A DNA stretch of 64,000 nucleotides from Rubrimonas sp036788415 (GCF_036788415.1 NZ_DAIQNN010000010.1:7749-71748); one strand, 5' to 3'; counted from the stretch's first letter, positions 8,535 to 19,543 are shown. The notes: a model not told the origin generated them from the sequence alone. A program made the numbers and translations.

Positions 8535-9161
8535 TCAGTCGCGCCGGAGCGCGGCGGCCTCGCGCGATAGCGCCTCGATGCGCGCCCAGTCTCCGGCGGC
8601 CACCGCGTCGGCGGGCGCCACCCAGGAGCCGCCCACGCACAGGACGTTCGGCAGCGCGAGGTAGTCGGGCGCGTTGCGCGGCGTCACCCCGCCGGTGGGA
8701 CAGAAGCGCAGCCGCTGCAGCGGCGCGGCCCATGCCGACAGCGCCGCCGCCCCGCCATTCGCCTCGGCGGGAAAGAATTTCAGCGTCTCCAGCCCCCGCT
8801 CGGCGGCCTTCATCGCCTCGGTCGGCGTCGCGACGCCCGGCAGCATCGGCAGGCCCACATCCTCGGCGGCGTCGAGGATCGCATCGGTCGCGCCGGGCGA
8901 GACGCCGAACGTCGCGCCCGCCGCCTTGGCCGCGCGCACGTCCGCCGGCCCCAGCAGCGTCCCCGCGCCGACGACCGCGTCGGGCGCCGCGTCGATCATG
9001 GCGCGGATCGCGTCGAGCGCGTCCGGAGTGCGCAGCGTCACCTCCAGCGCCCGCAGCCCGCCCGCGACCAGCGCGCGCGCCAGCTGTCCGGCGCTGCGGA
9101 CGTCGCGCACGACGAGCACCGGTAACACCGGGGCGATCCGGCAGATCTCTTGGATGGTCAT
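8535..9161 (-). CDS. eda: 2-dehydro-3-deoxy-phosphogluconate (KDPG) aldolase
   Basis: Class I aldolase of 208 residues splitting KDPG into pyruvate and glyceraldehyde 3-phosphate, the last step for everything the upstream uronate genes produce. The Schiff-base lysine is in LKFFPAE (Lys128) and the catalytic Glu in LEVTLRT (Glu40), equivalent to E. coli Lys133 and Glu45. Other family motifs are VGAGTLLGP, GVSPG and CPTGGV. A GAGGG site lies ahead of the ATG. It sits on the opposite strand, convergent with uxaA and downstream of the pnp terminator, so it probably has its own promoter. Confidence 0.95.
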   Translation of the reverse strand: MTIQEICRIAPVLPVLVVRDVRSAGQLARALVAGGLRALEVTLRTPDALDAIRAMIDAAPDAVVGAGTLLGPADVRAAKAAGATFGVSPGATDAILDAAEDVGLPMLPGVATPTEAMKAAERGLETLKFFPAEANGGAAALSAWAAPLQRLRFCPTGGVTPRNAPDYLALPNVLCVGGSWVAPADAVAAGDWARIEALSREAAALRRD

Positions 9162-9396
9162 GGATCGGTCCCTCGAAGCTGGGGAGGTGGGCGGCGCGCC
9201 CGACCATACCGCCTGCGCGGCGACGTCGAGAATACCCGCGATCGAAAAGTTCGACAGGGAGGCCGGGACGGCGGCTGTCCGGGTCGCGTCCCGCCGCGGT
9301 CTCCGACGGTCTCGTTCGCAACCGCCTCTCGCACCGCCTCGCCGCAGCGAGGCGCCGCCGGTGGGCGGACAGAGGGGCTGTGCGGCGAGGGCCCCC
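9162..9396 (-). other. Intergenic region upstream of eda
   Basis: Part of a 305-base gap between the eda start and the pnp stop. I see no gene in it. A possible minus-strand promoter for eda has TGTCGA as -35 (9251-9256) and TATTCT as -10 (9229-9234) with a 16-base spacer; the -35 match is poor. The far end of the gap holds the pnp terminator, listed separately. Confidence 0.3.
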
Positions 9397-9436
9397 CGAA
9401 ACAAGAGGGCCGCGCGAGGCTTCCCCCGCGCGGCCC
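9397..9436 (-). terminator. Intrinsic terminator of the rimP-pnp operon
   Basis: A perfect 10-bp GC-rich stem (9407-9416 with 9427-9436) lies about 30 bases past the pnp stop. On the minus strand it is followed by the T-rich tract TCTTGTTTCGG. Position, stem strength and the T-rich tail fit a Rho-independent terminator that closes the long translation operon. Confidence 0.7.
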
Positions 9437-9466
9437 AGGTCGCCGCGCCCGAAGGGCGCGGGCGCT

Positions 9467-11596
<2,130 letters not shown>

Positions 11597-11717
11597 TCCG
11601 TTTCCTTGCATATGCGGCCATCCCCCTGGACGGTCCGCGGCGTCGCCCCTTCACGGGCGGGCTCCCTCCGCGATGCGCGCAGCCCGGAGCCGGGAGCGGC
11701 GCGCCTCCTTGGAACGT

Positions 11718-11749
11718 CGAAGGCGCGCCGAGCGTCCGGCGCGCCTTCG
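11718..11749 (-). promoter_or_regulatory. rpsO-pnp intercistronic hairpin
   Basis: A 13-bp perfect inverted repeat (11718-11730 with 11737-11749, loop of 6) lies just after the rpsO stop. It lacks a T tract on the minus strand. In E. coli the same interval carries the rpsO terminator and the RNase III-cleaved hairpin by which PNPase autoregulates its own message. A smaller pairing, GCTCCC at 11661-11666 with GGGAGC at 11692-11697, could add structure to the pnp leader. The regulatory role is inferred. Confidence 0.5.
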
Positions 11750-11763
11750 GGTCGTCTCGCGCT

Positions 11764-12033
11764 TCAGCGGCGGATGCCGAGGCGCTCGATCAGCGCGCGA
11801 TAGCGCGCCTCGTCCTTGCCGCGCACATAGTCGAGCAGCTTGCGCCGCTGGCTGACCATCTTCAGCAGGCCGCGCCGCGAGTGCACGTCCTTCTTGTGGG
11901 TCTTGAAGTGCTCGGTGAGATTCGAGATGCGGGTGGTCAGGATGGCGACCTGCACTTCGGGAGAGCCGGTGTCGCCCTCCTTGGTCGCATAGTCCTTCAC
12001 CAGCGCGGTCTTCACGTCAGGCGTGATCGACAT
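11764..12033 (-). CDS. rpsO: 30S ribosomal protein S15
   Basis: 89 residues, the exact family length. It is a primary 16S rRNA-binding protein of the 30S central domain. Recognisable stretches are GDTGSPEVQVAILTTRI, HKKDVHSRRGLL and the C-terminal RALIERLGIRR. A strong AAGGAGG site precedes the ATG and lies inside the 3' end of truB, with which rpsO overlaps by 17 nt, so the two are probably translationally coupled. Confidence 0.98.
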   Translation of the reverse strand: MSITPDVKTALVKDYATKEGDTGSPEVQVAILTTRISNLTEHFKTHKKDVHSRRGLLKMVSQRRKLLDYVRGKDEARYRALIERLGIRR

Positions 12034-12952
12034 CGGGTCCTCCTTCGGTCAGGGTGAACACCCGGTCCGGATGCAGAAGCCCGCCCCGATAGACGCCGAT
12101 GGCGACCGGCTGGCCCTTGCGGGCCGCCCATGCCGCGTCGCCCCAGGAGAGGTCTCCGCCCGCAACCGGCGCCGGCCGCCCCTGTCGGAGCATGGCCGCC
12201 GCCGCCGCCGAGACGGCCAGAGCCGGGATGTCGTCCAGCCCGGTCGCCACCGGCAGCAGATGCGCTTCAATCGCGTCGCTATGACGGATTTCGTCGAGTT
12301 TATCAAACGCAATCGCATCCTCGGCGCGGAACGGCCCGCTCCAGATGCGGCGCAGCGCCGAGACATGGCCGAAACAGCCCAAAGCCTCGCCCAGATCGCG
12401 GGCGATGGCGCGGACGTAGCCGCCCTTGCCGCAGACCATCTCGAATTCCGCATGGTCCGCATCGGGGCGGGCGACCAGCTCCAGCCTCGACACATGCAGC
12501 GGGCGCGGCGCCAGCGTCACCTCGCCGCCTGCGCGCGCGACGGCGTATGCGCGCTCGCCGTCCACTTTCACGGCGGAATAGCGCGGGGGCGTCTGGAGAA
12601 TGTCGCCGGTGAAGGCCGGGAGCGCGGCGCGGATGTCCTCGTCGGAGGGCCGCAATTCGGAACCCGCGGTCGCGGCGCCTTCCGCGTCGTCGGTCTCGGT
12701 CGCCTCGCCCCAGCGCACCGTGAAGCGATAGGCCTTCAGCGCGTCGGCGATGTAGGGAACGGTCTTGGTCGCCTCGCCGAAGGCGATGGCGAGCACGCCG
12801 GTTGCGAGCGGGTCGAGCGTCCCGGCGTGGCCCGCCTTGTTCGCCCGCGCCGCCCAGCGCGCCTTGGCGACGGCCTGCGCCGAACTGACCCCCAGCGGTT
12901 TGTCGAGGATCAGCCAGCCATGCACGTCGCGCCCGCTCTTGCGGCGGCTCAA
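12017..12952 (-). CDS. truB: tRNA pseudouridine(55) synthase TruB
   Basis: Makes pseudouridine 55 in the tRNA T-loop; 311 residues. The catalytic aspartate lies in HAGTLDPLATGVL near residue 47, and the N-terminal GWLILDKPLGVSS is characteristic. The start is TTG at 12952, overlapping the rbfA stop codon (TTGA); no ATG lies before the conserved N-terminal motif. The 3' end overlaps rpsO by 17 nt. Confidence 0.96.
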   Translation of the reverse strand: MSRRKSGRDVHGWLILDKPLGVSSAQAVAKARWAARANKAGHAGTLDPLATGVLAIAFGEATKTVPYIADALKAYRFTVRWGEATETDDAEGAATAGSELRPSDEDIRAALPAFTGDILQTPPRYSAVKVDGERAYAVARAGGEVTLAPRPLHVSRLELVARPDADHAEFEMVCGKGGYVRAIARDLGEALGCFGHVSALRRIWSGPFRAEDAIAFDKLDEIRHSDAIEAHLLPVATGLDDIPALAVSAAAAAMLRQGRPAPVAGGDLSWGDAAWAARKGQPVAIGVYRGGLLHPDRVFTLTEGGPDVDHA

Positions 12953-13368
12953 ACGTCGTCCTCGTCGGTCTCGCGCTCGGGGGAGAGGTCGCGCTTCACC
13001 GCCGGCTGGCTCATCATCCGCCGCACTTCGTCCATCCGGTCGAAGCTCTCGTCGAGGCGGAAGGCGAGGTCGGGGGCGTATTTGAGGTTGACCGCGCGGG
13101 TCACCGCATGGCGCAGCTCGCCCTTGGCGCGGGTCAGCGCCGCCAGCGTCTCCTCGATCCGCCGCCCGCCGAGCGGCATGACGAAAGCCGTGGCGGTGCG
13201 CAGGTCCGGCGTCATGCGGACTTCGGACACGGTGATCGACGCGCCCATGAGCCCCGGCTCATGCACGTCGCCGCGCATCAGCGCGTCCGACAGCGCGCGC
13301 CGCACCAGCTCGCCGACCTTGAGCTGCCGCTGCGACGGCCCCTTGCCGCTCTCGAACCGTCTGGTCAT
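12949..13368 (-). CDS. rbfA: Ribosome-binding factor A
   Basis: 139-residue 30S maturation factor with a single KH-like domain. Recognisable features are the start RRFESGKGPSQRQLKVGELV, SITVSEVRMTPDLRTA in the middle, and LKYAPDLAFRLDESFDRMDE. A charged acidic tail (ERETDEDD) follows the domain. It lies 21 nt after infB and overlaps the truB start codon, the standard order in this operon. Confidence 0.96.
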   Translation of the reverse strand: MTRRFESGKGPSQRQLKVGELVRRALSDALMRGDVHEPGLMGASITVSEVRMTPDLRTATAFVMPLGGRRIEETLAALTRAKGELRHAVTRAVNLKYAPDLAFRLDESFDRMDEVRRMMSQPAVKRDLSPERETDEDDV

Positions 13369-13389
13369 GGACCCGCAATCGAGCGCCCG

Positions 13390-16300
13390 TCAGAGCGAGC
13401 GCTCGATCTCCTCGGTGGTGAAGATCTCGATCACGTCGCCTTCGCGGATGTCCTCGTAATTCTCGAAGGCCATGCCGCATTCCTGACCGCCCTGCACTTC
13501 CTTCACTTCGTCCTTGAAGCGCTTGAGGGTCTTCAACTTGCCTTCGTGGATCACCTTGTTGTCGCGCAGCAGGCGCACGCCCGCGTGCCGGCGGGCGACG
13601 CCCTCGGTCACCACGCAGCCCGCGACGTTGCCGACGCCCGACACCTTGAACACCTGCTTGATCGTCGCGTAGCCGATGAAGGTCTCGCGGATCTCCGCCG
13701 AGAGCAGGCCCGAAGCCGCGGCCGTCACGTCGTCGACCAGATTGTAGATGATCGAGTAGTAGCGGATCTCGACGCCCTTCTGGTTCGCCGCCTCGCGCGC
13801 CGGCGCGTTGGCGCGGACGTTGAAGCCGATGATCGGGGCCTTGGAGGCTTCCGCCAGCCCGACGTCGGATTCGGTGATCGCGCCGACGCCCGAATGAAGC
13901 ACCCGCACCCGCACTTCGTCGTTGCCGATCTTCTCGAGCGCCTGCACGATCGCCTCGGCCGAGCCCTGCACGTCGGCCTTCACCACCAGCGGCAGTTCGG
14001 CGACGTCGGCGTTGGCCTTGGCCTGCGCGAGAAGCTGGTCGAGCGAGGCGCGGGCGCCGGCGGCGGCCTGCTTCTCGCGCGCCTTGCGCTGGCGGTAATC
14101 GGCGATCTCGCGCGCCTTGGCTTCGGATTCGACGACGTTGAGCACGTCGCCCGCCTCGGGCGCGCCGCTCAGGCCGAGCACTTCGACCGGCGCGGAGAGC
14201 CCGGCCTCGGTCACCCGCTCGCCGCGGTCGTCGATCAGGGCGCGCACCTTGCCCCACTGTTCGCCCACGACGAAGATGTCGCCCGTGCGCAGCGTGCCGC
14301 GCTGCACAAGCACGGTCGCCACCGGGCCGCGGCCCACATCGAGCTTGGCCTCGATCACCGCGCCCTCGGCGGGGCGGTCGGGATTGGCCTTGAGGTCGAG
14401 GAGCTCGGCCTGCAGCGCGATGTTCTCGAGCAGCGTGTCGAGACCCTGACGGGTGATGGCGGAGACTTCCACGTCGAGCACGTCGCCGCCGAGCTTCTCG
14501 ACGAACACTTCGTGCTGAAGCAGCTCCTGACGCACCTTGTCGGGGTTGGCGCTGGGCTTGTCGCATTTGTTGATCGCCACGATCATCGGAACGCCCGCCG
14601 CCTTGGCGTGGCGGATCGCCTCGATCGTCTGCGGCATCACCGAGTCGTCCGCCGCGACCACGAGGATCACGATGTCGGTCACCTGCGCGCCGCGGGCGCG
14701 CATCGAGGTGAAGGCGGCGTGGCCCGGCGTGTCGAGGAAGCTGATCTTCGCGCCGCTCTCGGTCGTGACCTGATAGGCGCCGATGTGCTGGGTGATGCCC
14801 CCCGCCTCGCCGGCGACGACGTTGGTCTTGCGCAGCGCGTCGAGCAGCGAGGTCTTGCCGTGGTCGACATGGCCCATGATCGTGACCACGGGCGCCCGCG
14901 GCGTCATCGTCTCGGGCGCATCCGAGTCGGCCTGCAGCACGTTCTCGACGTCAGCTTCGGAGACGCGCTGGACGTTGTGGCCGAATTCCTCGACCACGAG
15001 CTGCGCGGTGTCGGCGTCGAGCGTCTGGGTGATGGTGGCCATCACGCCCATCTTCATCAGCGTCTTGACCACGTCGGCGCCGCGCTCGGCCATGCGGTTG
15101 GCGAGTTCCTGCACGGTGATCGCGTCGGGGATCTTCACGTCGCGCACCACGCGCTCGCGCTCGCCCGTGCCCGTGGTGCGGCGCTTGTCGCGCTCCTGAC
15201 GGCGGCGCATCGCGGCGAGCGAACGCTGGCGGTCGCCTTCGGCGCCGGTGGTGAGCTGCTCGATGGTCAGCTTGCCGGAGCGGCGGCGGTCGCCGCCGTC
15301 GCGGGTCCGCGAGGGGGCGGGGCGCTTTGCGTCGGCGGCGGCGGCGCCGGGGCCGCCCTTGCCGCGCCGGGGGCCGCGGTCGTCATCGGGCATCGCAGCG
15401 CCGCGGGTCGGAGCTTCGCGCAGCGCGGTCTCGCGCGGCGAGGTCTCGCGGATGGCGGCGGTCGGCGCGGGACGCGCGGCCTCGCGGGCGCGGGCCTCTG
15501 TCTCGGCGCGCTCCTCATCGAGGCGGGCCTGCTCCTCGCGTTCGCGGCGGATGCGCTCCTCCGCTTCGCGCCGCTCGATGTCGGCCATCTCCTTGCGGCG
15601 GCGCTCGGCGTCTTCCTCGCGGCGCTTGGTGTCTTCCACCTCCTGCTTGCGACGGGCTTCCTCGTTGCGTTTGGCGATCTCCAGCGCCTTGAGGCGGCGG
15701 GCGTACTCCTCCTCGGAGAGCTTCTTGTGCACGGCGCCGCGCCCGGCGGGGCGGCCCTGCGCCTGGCGCGCGCCGCCGCCGCCGTCGCGGCGCTGCGGCT
15801 CGCCGCCGCCGCGGGCGGCCGGCTGGGCCTGGGCCGGACGCGCGGCCGCCGGGGCCGGCGCAGCCGGAGCGGGCCGCGCGGGCGGGGCCGGGCGGGGTTC
15901 GGAACGCGGTTCGGCCTGCGCGCCGCGTAGCGCGGGCTGCGTCAGCGGACGCGCCGGGGCGGACGCGGCCACGGTTTCGGTCTCGCGCGGCGAACTCGGA
16001 GCGTCCAGACGGGGCTCGGGCGCCGGCTTAGTCGCGGGTTCGGGCGCCGCGGCCTCGGCCTTCGCAGCTTCCGGGCGCGCCAATCCGGACGGCGCGGCGG
16101 GGACCGGCTCCGGCTCGGCGGCTGAGGGCTTCGCGGCCTCCGGCTGCGGCGTCGCCGGCGCTTCGGCGGCGGGCGCGGGGGGCGGGGAGGGGGCTCGGAC
16201 GACAGGGGCCCGCGTCTCCGGCTCGGCTGCCTTCGGCTGGGGCGCCGTCGGCGCGGCGGGGCGGGGCGCTGCGGCCTGAGGCGGCGCAGCGGGGGTCGGC

Positions 16301-16476
16301 AGGGGCGCGGCGCCGGGCTGCGTCGGGGCGATCACGCGCTTGCGGACCTTTTCCACGACCACCGATTTGGTGCGCCCGTGGCTGAAACTCTGGCGCACCC
16401 GGGTGGTCTCGCCGCCGCCGCCGCCGCGCAGGCCCAGCGGGCGTCCGCCCTTCTTGTCGCCGCTATCGTCGATCAT
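13390..16476 (-). CDS. infB: Translation initiation factor IF-2
   Basis: GTPase that places initiator tRNA on the 30S subunit; 1028 residues. A small N-terminal IF2 module is followed by a long low-complexity linker (about residues 45-420) rich in Ala, Pro, Arg and Glu with a charged coiled-coil stretch. The G domain begins near residue 532 with GHVDHGKTS, then DTPGHAAF and NKCDKPSANP, followed by domains II to IV. The ATG at 16476 is used (AAGGACG upstream, conserved MIDDSGDKKGG start); 52 extra codons upstream overlap the previous gene. The linker is long even for alphaproteobacteria. Confidence 0.97.
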   Translation of the reverse strand: MIDDSGDKKGGRPLGLRGGGGGETTRVRQSFSHGRTKSVVVEKVRKRVIAPTQPGAAPLPTPAAPPQAAAPRPAAPTAPQPKAAEPETRAPVVRAPSPPPAPAAEAPATPQPEAAKPSAAEPEPVPAAPSGLARPEAAKAEAAAPEPATKPAPEPRLDAPSSPRETETVAASAPARPLTQPALRGAQAEPRSEPRPAPPARPAPAAPAPAAARPAQAQPAARGGGEPQRRDGGGGARQAQGRPAGRGAVHKKLSEEEYARRLKALEIAKRNEEARRKQEVEDTKRREEDAERRRKEMADIERREAEERIRREREEQARLDEERAETEARAREAARPAPTAAIRETSPRETALREAPTRGAAMPDDDRGPRRGKGGPGAAAADAKRPAPSRTRDGGDRRRSGKLTIEQLTTGAEGDRQRSLAAMRRRQERDKRRTTGTGERERVVRDVKIPDAITVQELANRMAERGADVVKTLMKMGVMATITQTLDADTAQLVVEEFGHNVQRVSEADVENVLQADSDAPETMTPRAPVVTIMGHVDHGKTSLLDALRKTNVVAGEAGGITQHIGAYQVTTESGAKISFLDTPGHAAFTSMRARGAQVTDIVILVVAADDSVMPQTIEAIRHAKAAGVPMIVAINKCDKPSANPDKVRQELLQHEVFVEKLGGDVLDVEVSAITRQGLDTLLENIALQAELLDLKANPDRPAEGAVIEAKLDVGRGPVATVLVQRGTLRTGDIFVVGEQWGKVRALIDDRGERVTEAGLSAPVEVLGLSGAPEAGDVLNVVESEAKAREIADYRQRKAREKQAAAGARASLDQLLAQAKANADVAELPLVVKADVQGSAEAIVQALEKIGNDEVRVRVLHSGVGAITESDVGLAEASKAPIIGFNVRANAPAREAANQKGVEIRYYSIIYNLVDDVTAAASGLLSAEIRETFIGYATIKQVFKVSGVGNVAGCVVTEGVARRHAGVRLLRDNKVIHEGKLKTLKRFKDEVKEVQGGQECGMAFENYEDIREGDVIEIFTTEEIERSL

Positions 16477-16489
16477 GAATCGTCCTTCA

Positions 16490-17158
16490 TCAGGCCGCGC
16501 CGTCGCGACCCATAGCATCTTCGCCATCGTCGTCCGGATCGTCCGCCGCGCGCGCGGCCACGCTCCGTTCAGATCGGAATCCCGCGAGGCGCCGCGATTC
16601 CCGAACCACCCGGTCCGCAGCGCCGCCCGCATCGAGCACGGCGTGTATCACGAAATCGCGCCCGAACGCCAACCCCAGTTCCGTCGCATCCAGCGCGGCG
16701 CAGACCGGGGCGTCGCCGGCCAGCGGACGCAGCTTGGCGCGCCCCTGCTCCGACCCGTCCGCCGCCTCGATCAGCGCCGCGACCGGCCCGGCCTTCAACC
16801 GCGCCTTCGCCTTCTCGAAGCCGGCGACGGCGAGGCCTGCCTTGCGCGCCAGCCCCAGCGCCTCGACGGCGCGGCGGGCGAGCTGCGCCTCGATTTGCTC
16901 CGAAAGATCGGCGGGCGCGGCCGCCGCGGTCTTGAAGCCGCGCGCGAACAGCTTTCGTTTGACGGCTTTTTCAACGAGATCGCGGCGCGCCGTGACCCAG
17001 ACGCCGCGGCCCGGAAGCCGCTCGGCGAGGTCGGGGACGACGACGCCCTCGGGCGACAGGGCGAAGCGGATCAGCCCTTCGGTCGGCGCGCTCTCGCCGG
17101 TCGCGACGCAGCGCCGCTCGGGCCCCTCGCGCAGCTTCGCGCGCCCGCCGCGCGCCAT
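16490..17158 (-). CDS. YlxR-type RNA-binding protein with L7Ae-like domain
   Basis: 222 residues with two domains. The N-terminal half is a DUF448/YlxR nucleic-acid-binding domain (PERRCVATGE near residue 15, then LIRFALSPEG, LPGRGVWVTARR). The C-terminal half resembles ribosomal L7Ae/L30e proteins (ALGLARKAGLAVAGFEKAKA). It ends in an acidic tail. YlxR homologues lie between nusA and infB in most bacteria and are linked to RNase P or transcription control. The ATG at 17158 gives the conserved MARGGRAK start; an in-frame ATG at 17233 would overlap nusA by 32 nt. Confidence 0.87.
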   Translation of the reverse strand: MARGGRAKLREGPERRCVATGESAPTEGLIRFALSPEGVVVPDLAERLPGRGVWVTARRDLVEKAVKRKLFARGFKTAAAAPADLSEQIEAQLARRAVEALGLARKAGLAVAGFEKAKARLKAGPVAALIEAADGSEQGRAKLRPLAGDAPVCAALDATELGLAFGRDFVIHAVLDAGGAADRVVRESRRLAGFRSERSVAARAADDPDDDGEDAMGRDGAA

Positions 17159-17201
17159 GACCGCAAAGCTCTCCGCCGAATCCACCGCGCCGCGCCCGCC
17201 C

Positions 17202-18887
17202 TCACCGCCGCGCCCAAGGGTCGAGCGGGGCATTGCGGGCGGCGTCCGCGGCGGCTTCTGCGGCCGCCTCCTGCGCCGCGGCTTCGGCGGCGGCGGCCTG
17301 CGCCGCCATCTCGGCGACCGCTTCGGGGGTCACCATGCCGAGGGCGATTCGCGCGCCCATCACCAGCCGCTGCGCCTCGTCGAGCGTCACGTCGAAGGGC
17401 TCCAGAATCCCGTCGTCCTTAACCCGCTTGCCGTCGGGGCCTTCGGTGAAGCCGCCCGCCAGCTCCCAGTCGGCGCAGGTGGCGAAATCCTCCAGCGTCG
17501 TCACGCCGGCCTCGGCGAGCGCCTGGACCATCTGCGGGCTCAGACCCTGGAAGGCGATCAGCGCCTCCTCGGCGCCCAGCGCGCGGGCCTTTTCGAGCGC
17601 GGCCTGATTCGCCTCCTCGAGGCTCTCGCGGGCGCGGGCCTGCAGCTCCTCGGCGGTCTCCTCGTCGAAACCCTCGATGGCGGCGAGTTCCTCAAGGTCG
17701 ATATAGGCGACCTCCTCCAGCGAGGCGAAGCCTTCGGAGACCAGCAGCTGCGCCACCGTCTCGTCGAGGTTCATCGTCTCCATGAAGAGCTTGGAGCGCT
17801 CGGCGAATTCCGCCTGACGCCGCGAGCTCTCCTCCTCCTCGGTGAGGATGTCGATGTCCCAGCCGGTCAGCTGGCTGGCCAGCCGCACGTTCTGGCCGCG
17901 CCGACCGATGGCGAGGCTGAGCTGCTCCTCGGGCACCACCACCTCGACGCGCTCGCTGTCCTCGTCCATCACCACCTTGGAGACTTCCGCCGGCTGCAGC
18001 GCGTTGACGAGGAAGGTCGCCGCGTCCTCGGTCCAGGGGATGATGTCGATCTTCTCGCCCTGAAGCTCGCTCACCACCGCCTGCACCCGGCTGCCCCGCA
18101 TGCCGACGCAGGCGCCGACCGGGTCGATCGAGTTGTCGTAGGAGATCACGCCGATCTTGGCGCGCGAGCCGGGGTCGCGGGCGACCGCCTTGATCTCGAT
18201 GACGCCGTCGTAGATCTCCGGCACTTCCATCTTGAACAGCTCGGCCATGAATTCCGGCGCGGTGCGGCTTAGGAAGATCTGGGGCCCGCGCACTTCGGCG
18301 CGCACGTCGCGGACATAGGCGCGGATGCGGTCGCCGACGCGATAGGTCTCGCGCGGGATCAGCTGGTCGCGCCGGATCACGCCTTCGCCGCGGCCCAGGT
18401 CGACGATGACATTGCCGTATTCGACGCGCTTGACCACGCCGTTGATGATCGTGCCGACGCGGTCCTTGTATTCGTCGTACTGCCGCTCGCGCTCGGCCTC
18501 GCGGACTTTCTGCACGATCACCTGCTTGGCGGTCTGGGCGGCGACGCGCCCGAACTCCATGGTCGGGAGCGTGTCGATCTCGATGAAATCGCCGATCTCG
18601 GCCTCAGGGTTGAGCGCGCGGGCCTCCTCGATGCTCATCTGGCCCTGATAGTTCTCGACGTCCTCCACGACCTCCTTGACGCGGGTCATCGTGATCTCGC
18701 CCGACTTGCGGTCGATCGAGGCGCGCACGTCCACATCGGCGCCGTAGCGGGCGCGGGCGGCCTTGCCGAGGCTGTCCTCCATCGCCTCGAGCACGAGTTC
18801 GCGGTCGATCAGCTTCTCGCGCGCGACCGCGTCGGCGATCTGCAGAAGCTCCAGCCGGTTGGCGGAGATGGCGGCGGCGTTGGCCAT
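17202..18887 (-). CDS. nusA: Transcription termination/antitermination protein NusA
   Basis: RNA polymerase-associated elongation factor, 561 residues. Order: N-terminal polymerase-binding domain (to ~125), S1 domain (IINGVVKRVEYGNVIVDLG), two KH domains (ACVGMRGSRVQAVVSEL and SLAIGRRGQNVRLASQLTG), then helix-hairpin-helix acidic repeats and an alanine-rich tail. It begins 4 nt after the rimP stop. It controls pausing and supports rRNA antitermination. Confidence 0.98.
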   Translation of the reverse strand: MANAAAISANRLELLQIADAVAREKLIDRELVLEAMEDSLGKAARARYGADVDVRASIDRKSGEITMTRVKEVVEDVENYQGQMSIEEARALNPEAEIGDFIEIDTLPTMEFGRVAAQTAKQVIVQKVREAERERQYDEYKDRVGTIINGVVKRVEYGNVIVDLGRGEGVIRRDQLIPRETYRVGDRIRAYVRDVRAEVRGPQIFLSRTAPEFMAELFKMEVPEIYDGVIEIKAVARDPGSRAKIGVISYDNSIDPVGACVGMRGSRVQAVVSELQGEKIDIIPWTEDAATFLVNALQPAEVSKVVMDEDSERVEVVVPEEQLSLAIGRRGQNVRLASQLTGWDIDILTEEEESSRRQAEFAERSKLFMETMNLDETVAQLLVSEGFASLEEVAYIDLEELAAIEGFDEETAEELQARARESLEEANQAALEKARALGAEEALIAFQGLSPQMVQALAEAGVTTLEDFATCADWELAGGFTEGPDGKRVKDDGILEPFDVTLDEAQRLVMGARIALGMVTPEAVAEMAAQAAAAEAAAQEAAAEAAADAARNAPLDPWARR

Positions 18888-18891
18888 GCGG

Positions 18892-19518
18892 TCAGATCCT
18901 CTCGCTCGGGGCGGCGCCGGACTCGTCCTCGTCGTCGGCGCGCGCGTCGGTGTCGTCGTCGTCTTCGTCCTCAGTCTCGATCTCGTCGAAGGCGGCGGGG
19001 TCGAAGCCCTTGTCCTTCTGCGCCTTGAGGCTGGCTGCGATCAGCTCGTCGGTCAGCACCAGCTTCGCGTCCGACAGCGCGTCGAAGGGCAGGGCGACCG
19101 ATCCGGTCTCGGTGTCGAGCTTCACCTGCGCGCCCGCCGTCCCGGTCAGCACGCCCTTGAAGCGCTTGCGCCCCTCTATCAGCCCGTCGGTCTCCAGCTT
19201 CGCGGTCCAGCCGCTCCAGCGGTCGAAATCGCCCAGGCGGGTCAGCGGGCGGTCGATGCCGGGCGAGGAGACCTCGAGCGTGTATTCGCCGTCGATCGGG
19301 TCCTCGACGTCGAGCAGCGCCGAGAGCGCGCGGCTCAGATCGGCGCAATCGTCGACCTCCATCCGCCCGTCGGGCCGCTCCGCCATGACCTGGAGCGTCG
19401 GGCGCTTGCCGGCCATCAGGCGCACGCGCACCATCTCGAAGCCCATCCCCGACACGGTCGGACCGATGAGATCGGCGATGCGCCGGTCGAGCGGCGTCTT
19501 GGCGAGCATGTCGGTCAT
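18892..19518 (-). CDS. rimP: Ribosome maturation factor RimP
   Basis: 30S assembly factor and first gene of the operon; 208 residues, longer than the usual ~150 because of an acidic C-terminal tail (ETEDEDDDDTDARADDEDE). The conserved core is present: GMGFEMVRVRL, DDCADLSRALSALLD and YTLEVSSPGIDRPL. A second in-frame ATG lies three codons in. The acidic tail probably affects ribosome contact or solubility, but its role is unknown. Confidence 0.95.
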   Translation of the reverse strand: MTDMLAKTPLDRRIADLIGPTVSGMGFEMVRVRLMAGKRPTLQVMAERPDGRMEVDDCADLSRALSALLDVEDPIDGEYTLEVSSPGIDRPLTRLGDFDRWSGWTAKLETDGLIEGRKRFKGVLTGTAGAQVKLDTETGSVALPFDALSDAKLVLTDELIAASLKAQKDKGFDPAAFDEIETEDEDDDDTDARADDEDESGAAPSERI

Positions 19519-19543
19519 CGCGGCCAGCCTGCGGACAACGGGA

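Noticed and set aside
13108..15930. 940-codon plus-strand open frame opposite infB
   Set aside because: Same GC-bias artefact; infB G-domain motifs are on the minus strand.
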